Shown here piece by piece: positions 60,932 through 64,000 of a stretch of 64,000 bases of DNA. The stretch spans positions 1-64,000 of the forward strand of contig JBBPSI010000036.1 in NCBI GenBank assembly GCA_038093515.1. Direction: 5' to 3'. The notes beneath the pieces are model-generated. The model worked only from the letters and a program-made list of their open reading frames with translations, did not search any database and was not told the DNA's origin. The stretch comes from Butyriboletus loyo. Its lineage: Eukaryota; Basidiomycota; Agaricomycetes; Boletales; Boletaceae. A program made the translations under genes and the position numbers. Positions within the stretch are counted from its first letter, which is position 1, and the number at the start of each line of letters is the position of its first letter.

Positions 60932-62230
60932 ATGTTTACCCCTCCCCCCTCGCCGCTTCCTCCTATACGGCAAGTATCTCCCGGAAAATCGGACGTCAAT
61001 GCTTCAAGCGTGATCCAGACAGGGCACCTACCTACAGAAGATGCCCATAATTCACTTCCAAAACAAAAGTTTCATCGTTCGATTCGATGGACCATCGTCC
61101 TCGTTCCTCTTATTCTCATACTGCTCGCCGCATCCACCCATTTTCAGGTACACCCTGCTGCCTTTGACCTACTTTCAATGGACGGCAATCATGAATGGAC
61201 TAAATGGACGAAAGTGGCGGATTGGTCACTTCGCGAGCCACACAAGGCTCCCAGTAACCATTTGGTTAAGAGATCTGCTTCGAATCGTGCAACACTCAAT
61301 ACAATGACGCCCACCCCCACGGTTCCTGTAAACCCAACCCTACCCACACCATTCCCTCAACCCTTTGATACGACACTCTCCACTAATTTCTCCACCACTG
61401 CTTGCTACGACTTTTTCTTGAACATGACAGAAATGGATGAGTTCCGTACTTGTCGCCCGTTTTCCTTGTTGATCGCCACATCTCACGCCTTTGAATCGGT
61501 GATTTTCCGTTTTCTATCCGTCTTTCGGGAAGTGTGAATAATCCTGCTTTACTAAACAGGCTCAGAATGACATCAATTTGATGAACACGGATGTATGGGG
61601 CACTTGCAACACGGATACTTCGCAAGTGCAGTGCGATGCCAATATATCTTGGTTCGCATCGTCGCTGCAAGCATCGTGTCAAACGGACCTTGTGAACCAG
61701 GTGGAGACAGCCGTGATGACCCTCAATGGTGACTATCACATCGGCCGAATCCCCATCGTATCACTGACCAATTCTGTGTATGTTTTTCTGAATTGATTAC
61801 AGCCTTGCACACGTACGACCTGATGCGGAACTCCGCCTGTCAGGTGGATGCAGTGACGAATTCGTACTGCTATGTCGAGGCCGTCGCGAATACCGACCCG
61901 TCAAGCTATTGGTTCTACCTATTACCCCTCGGCCAACCTCTCGGACCGAACATCACGACGAGTGCGTGTAACGAGTGCACGTCGGGACTGATGGCATCGT
62001 ATGCCTCGGCCCTCAATAGTATCAATGGGACGACCCTGGGGGGTCTCGCGCAGACGTACAACACTGCCGCGGACACGCTTAACGGTGTATGTGGGTCGGG
62101 CTTGGCCATAAAGGTACAGGGATCGAGTTCGACCTCTTTTGCGTGGGCGAATGCGGGTGTGCCAACGAAGAGTTCGCTGGTGGTGTTAAGTGTACTTGTG
62201 CTGTTCGCAGGGGTGTTGTGTGGAAGTTAA
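60932..62230 (+). CDS. putative GPI-anchored surface protein (DUF7729-like)
   Basis: About 370 residues in three exons, ATG at 60932. A cytoplasmic start leads to one hydrophobic segment (IVLVPLILILLAASTHF), then a Thr/Pro-rich linker and a Cys-containing domain with FPQPFDTTLSTNFSTTACYDFF, ACQVDAVTNSYCYVEAV and ITTSACNECTSGLMASYASAL. The C terminus is hydrophobic (SSLVVLSVLVLFAGVLCGS) after a Ser-rich stretch, as in GPI signals. This arrangement is common in basidiomycete proteins of this family; the function is unknown. Confidence 0.7.
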
Positions 62231-62966
62231 TGGAGATGCGTTGGTCTTGGGCGGGGCGAGTTGTTTTGGCACGGATGAAATAGTTGGCCCCCGTAAGGTC
62301 CAACGAGTTGATTTGTCTTTTGGTTTGAGGTTCTTTTAGGAATCTTTGGTCAAGTAAAGTATCCGGCTGATCATGACTTGCGTATTAGTACCCTTTGCTT
62401 GGGCTTGTGTTCATCGTTTTGACTGTCTTGTTCACTACGCGCCTGCCAACGTGTAGCTGATGTTTCCCCCCCGTTGTTTGTAGGTTCACTCAGGTTCACC
62501 ATTACAAGTTCTTGATACCCAGCACTATGTATAGGATATATACTTTGATGAGACGCGGGATGATTGCACGGAGCGCGTGTTGGAAGCTGGACCATGGGTA
62601 TATGATCAATACCTTGGACTCTTGACCACTCCATCATCTCGTTGGCATTGCGAGATCCACGCCGACTATGATGTCCAACAACATTTCGATGACAATGTCA
62701 CCAACGTTGGCTGGTCACGATGGCATTGCCAGAATAGGCTGGAAATTAATTACTAACTACGTAACCGTTGGAACGCTCACAGTGGAGGAGGCAGAACGGT
62801 CACGTTGGTGTAATTCCCTGCAAAATCGACGAGCGGGTCCCGTCGATTATCCTGACTTTGAATATCCTTGAAACGCCGACAACGGCCATTCAAGCAGTCG
62901 AGCACGCTTAGGGGACACCTGAGAACGTCGAGGCCTTCCTCTATTCGTCTTGCGTTTTGTCGTATC
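62231..62966. other. intergenic, no supported gene
   Basis: About 0.7 kb before the next gene, with no recognised feature. Confidence 0.45.
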
Positions 62967-64000
62967 ATGCCTCGTCTTCGTGTCCTCGCTGGTCCAACTG
63001 CCGAGGATCTAGTGCCCGTCACGCATATCGTTAATACGGGACAGGCGTATACGATTGTCTCTCAGTATTTCGAAGGGAAGATTGCGATTTATGTCAAGAA
63101 TTTCGTTGATCCAAACGGAAGACGGTTGACGAGTGAATATTTTGAGAGGGAGGATAGAAAAGGGATCACTTGGAGCATTCAGGTTCAGGGTATGCGCTTC
63201 AACCAGTGTTCATGTTTGGTCGCCTCACACCGTCTCCCGATGTGTTTGCATAGGCCGGTTCTTGCAACCACATTCGGCGGATGACATTATGTTCGGCAAT
63301 ATCTTTGAGAAACGGTTGAAGCTCCCTTGGGGCTCAGGCGCCGCTCTTAAATTTATGCAGTGAGTAGGTCCGTTCTGCGAAGTGATACCAAACTCATTCA
63401 GATCGGTGTTCGTGAAAAAAAAAGGTTCATTGATCCTACACTGGAGCACGACCTCACTTCTTCTAAACCATGGGCGCTTTCGCCCTTGATCGCAACGATG
63501 CCGCACTTTACGCACGAACGGATTTACAACATGGACGGGCTACCTCAGTCTGACATTCCCTCATTTCCCCCGCCTGTTCCTATATCCGACGATACATCCC
63601 AGCTGTGGACTACCTCGACATGTTCTGACCGCCAACCTCTATCGTGCGATGTGACGCCCCCCTCGGTTTCTCGTTCCTCCTTCTCCACCTCGTGGTCGTC
63701 GAGTTCCGCTACGTCGTATAGTTCCGTAATGTCGTCGTTCGTCAACAACACGCTCAGAAGGTCCCTTGAGAAGGCACACATGCGACGGAAAGGGACTAGA
63801 CGCTATATGGACTTCCGGACGCCCGGCGAACGCAGATCATTCTTTGATAGTGTACAACATCGCCAAGAGGTCGTTCTGGGACCGCAGGTCTGTATTTTTG
63901 TTGGTGTTTGACTTTATACGGTGGGCTGGTGCACCGATAAATAACGAGCTGACGAGGCTTGTGGATTCAGGATCTCGTGACGACGGACTTTTGTTATGGC
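62967..64000 (+). CDS. DUF1769 family protein, partial at window edge
   Basis: Starts at the ATG at 62967 (MPRLRVLAGPTAEDLVPV) and runs off the right edge. The N-terminal block is typical of the fungal DUF1769 family: VNTGQAYTIVSQYFEGKIA, YFEREDRKGITWSIQVQG, RFLQPHSADDIMFGNIFEK, LPWGSGAALKFMQ and FIDPTLEHDLTSSKPWAL. The third-exon join uses the acceptor at 63424. After it comes a Ser-rich linker and a basic motif (RRSLEKAHMRRKGTRRYMD). The function is unknown. The last exon starts near 63971. Confidence 0.8.

Overview
The window looks like nuclear DNA from an Agaricomycete (mushroom-class basidiomycete). Genes carry many short introns (about 50-60 bases, GT..AG), sit close together on both strands, and encode clear eukaryotic and fungal families. 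The mix of a LysM secreted protein, a GT61-like glycosyltransferase, a cytochrome P450 and small secreted proteins would suit a Rhizoctonia/Ceratobasidium-like fungus; this placement is inference, since no marker gene was compared. There is no operon structure, phage, CRISPR array or bacterial feature. I built all gene models by eye from reading frames, splice signals and family motifs, so outer ends are firmer than internal exon edges.

Layout. 0.6-2.4 kb: arrestin-like protein (+). 3.5-6.9 kb: VPS16 (+). 7.0-8.5 kb: lysine-type methyltransferase (-), starting 12 bases from a divergent unknown gene at 8.5-9.2 kb (+). 9.5-10.1 kb: two-LysM secreted protein (-). 11.6-13.6 kb: checkpoint kinase CHK1 (+), tail to tail with histone H2A at 13.9-14.5 kb (-). 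14.8-15.8 kb: ATP10 (+). 15.9-19.4 kb: SEC24 (+), which appears to carry a WW domain at its N terminus. 20-25.5 kb is an accessory stretch: a possible secreted peptide, a decayed questin-oxidase-like gene, and a duplicated segment that in one copy encloses a small secreted protein gene and in the other has lost it. 25.8-28.0 kb: MFS transporter (+). 28.5-30.1 kb: F-box protein (-). 31.2-33.0 kb: GT61-like glycosyltransferase (-). 33.1-35.2 kb: 6-phosphofructo-2-kinase (-) with a broken phosphatase motif. 35.2-36.1 kb: Yra1/ALYREF mRNA export factor (-). 36.4-38.3 kb: bHLH factor (+). 38.6-39.3 kb: small membrane protein (+). 39.5 kb: tRNA-Thr. 39.6-43.6 kb: gene-poor. 43.6-44.4 kb: unknown basic protein (+). 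45.3-47.2 kb: MTG1 GTPase (+). 48.8 kb: tRNA-Pro with intron (-). 50.1-51.3 kb: SEC20 SNARE (-) ending in HVEL. 51.8-53.9 kb: cytochrome P450 (+). 55.6-57.2 kb: DHH1 RNA helicase (-). 58.4-59.6 kb: short-chain dehydrogenase with a frame break (+). 60.9-62.2 kb: putative GPI-anchored protein (+). 63.0 kb to the edge: DUF1769 protein (+, partial).

The genes do not form one pathway. Several serve membrane traffic (VPS16, SEC24, SEC20, perhaps the arrestin), genome integrity (CHK1 beside an H2A with an SQ tail), mRNA fate (Yra1, DHH1) and mitochondria (ATP10, MTG1). The most unusual parts are the 20-25.5 kb accessory region and the WW-SEC24 architecture.
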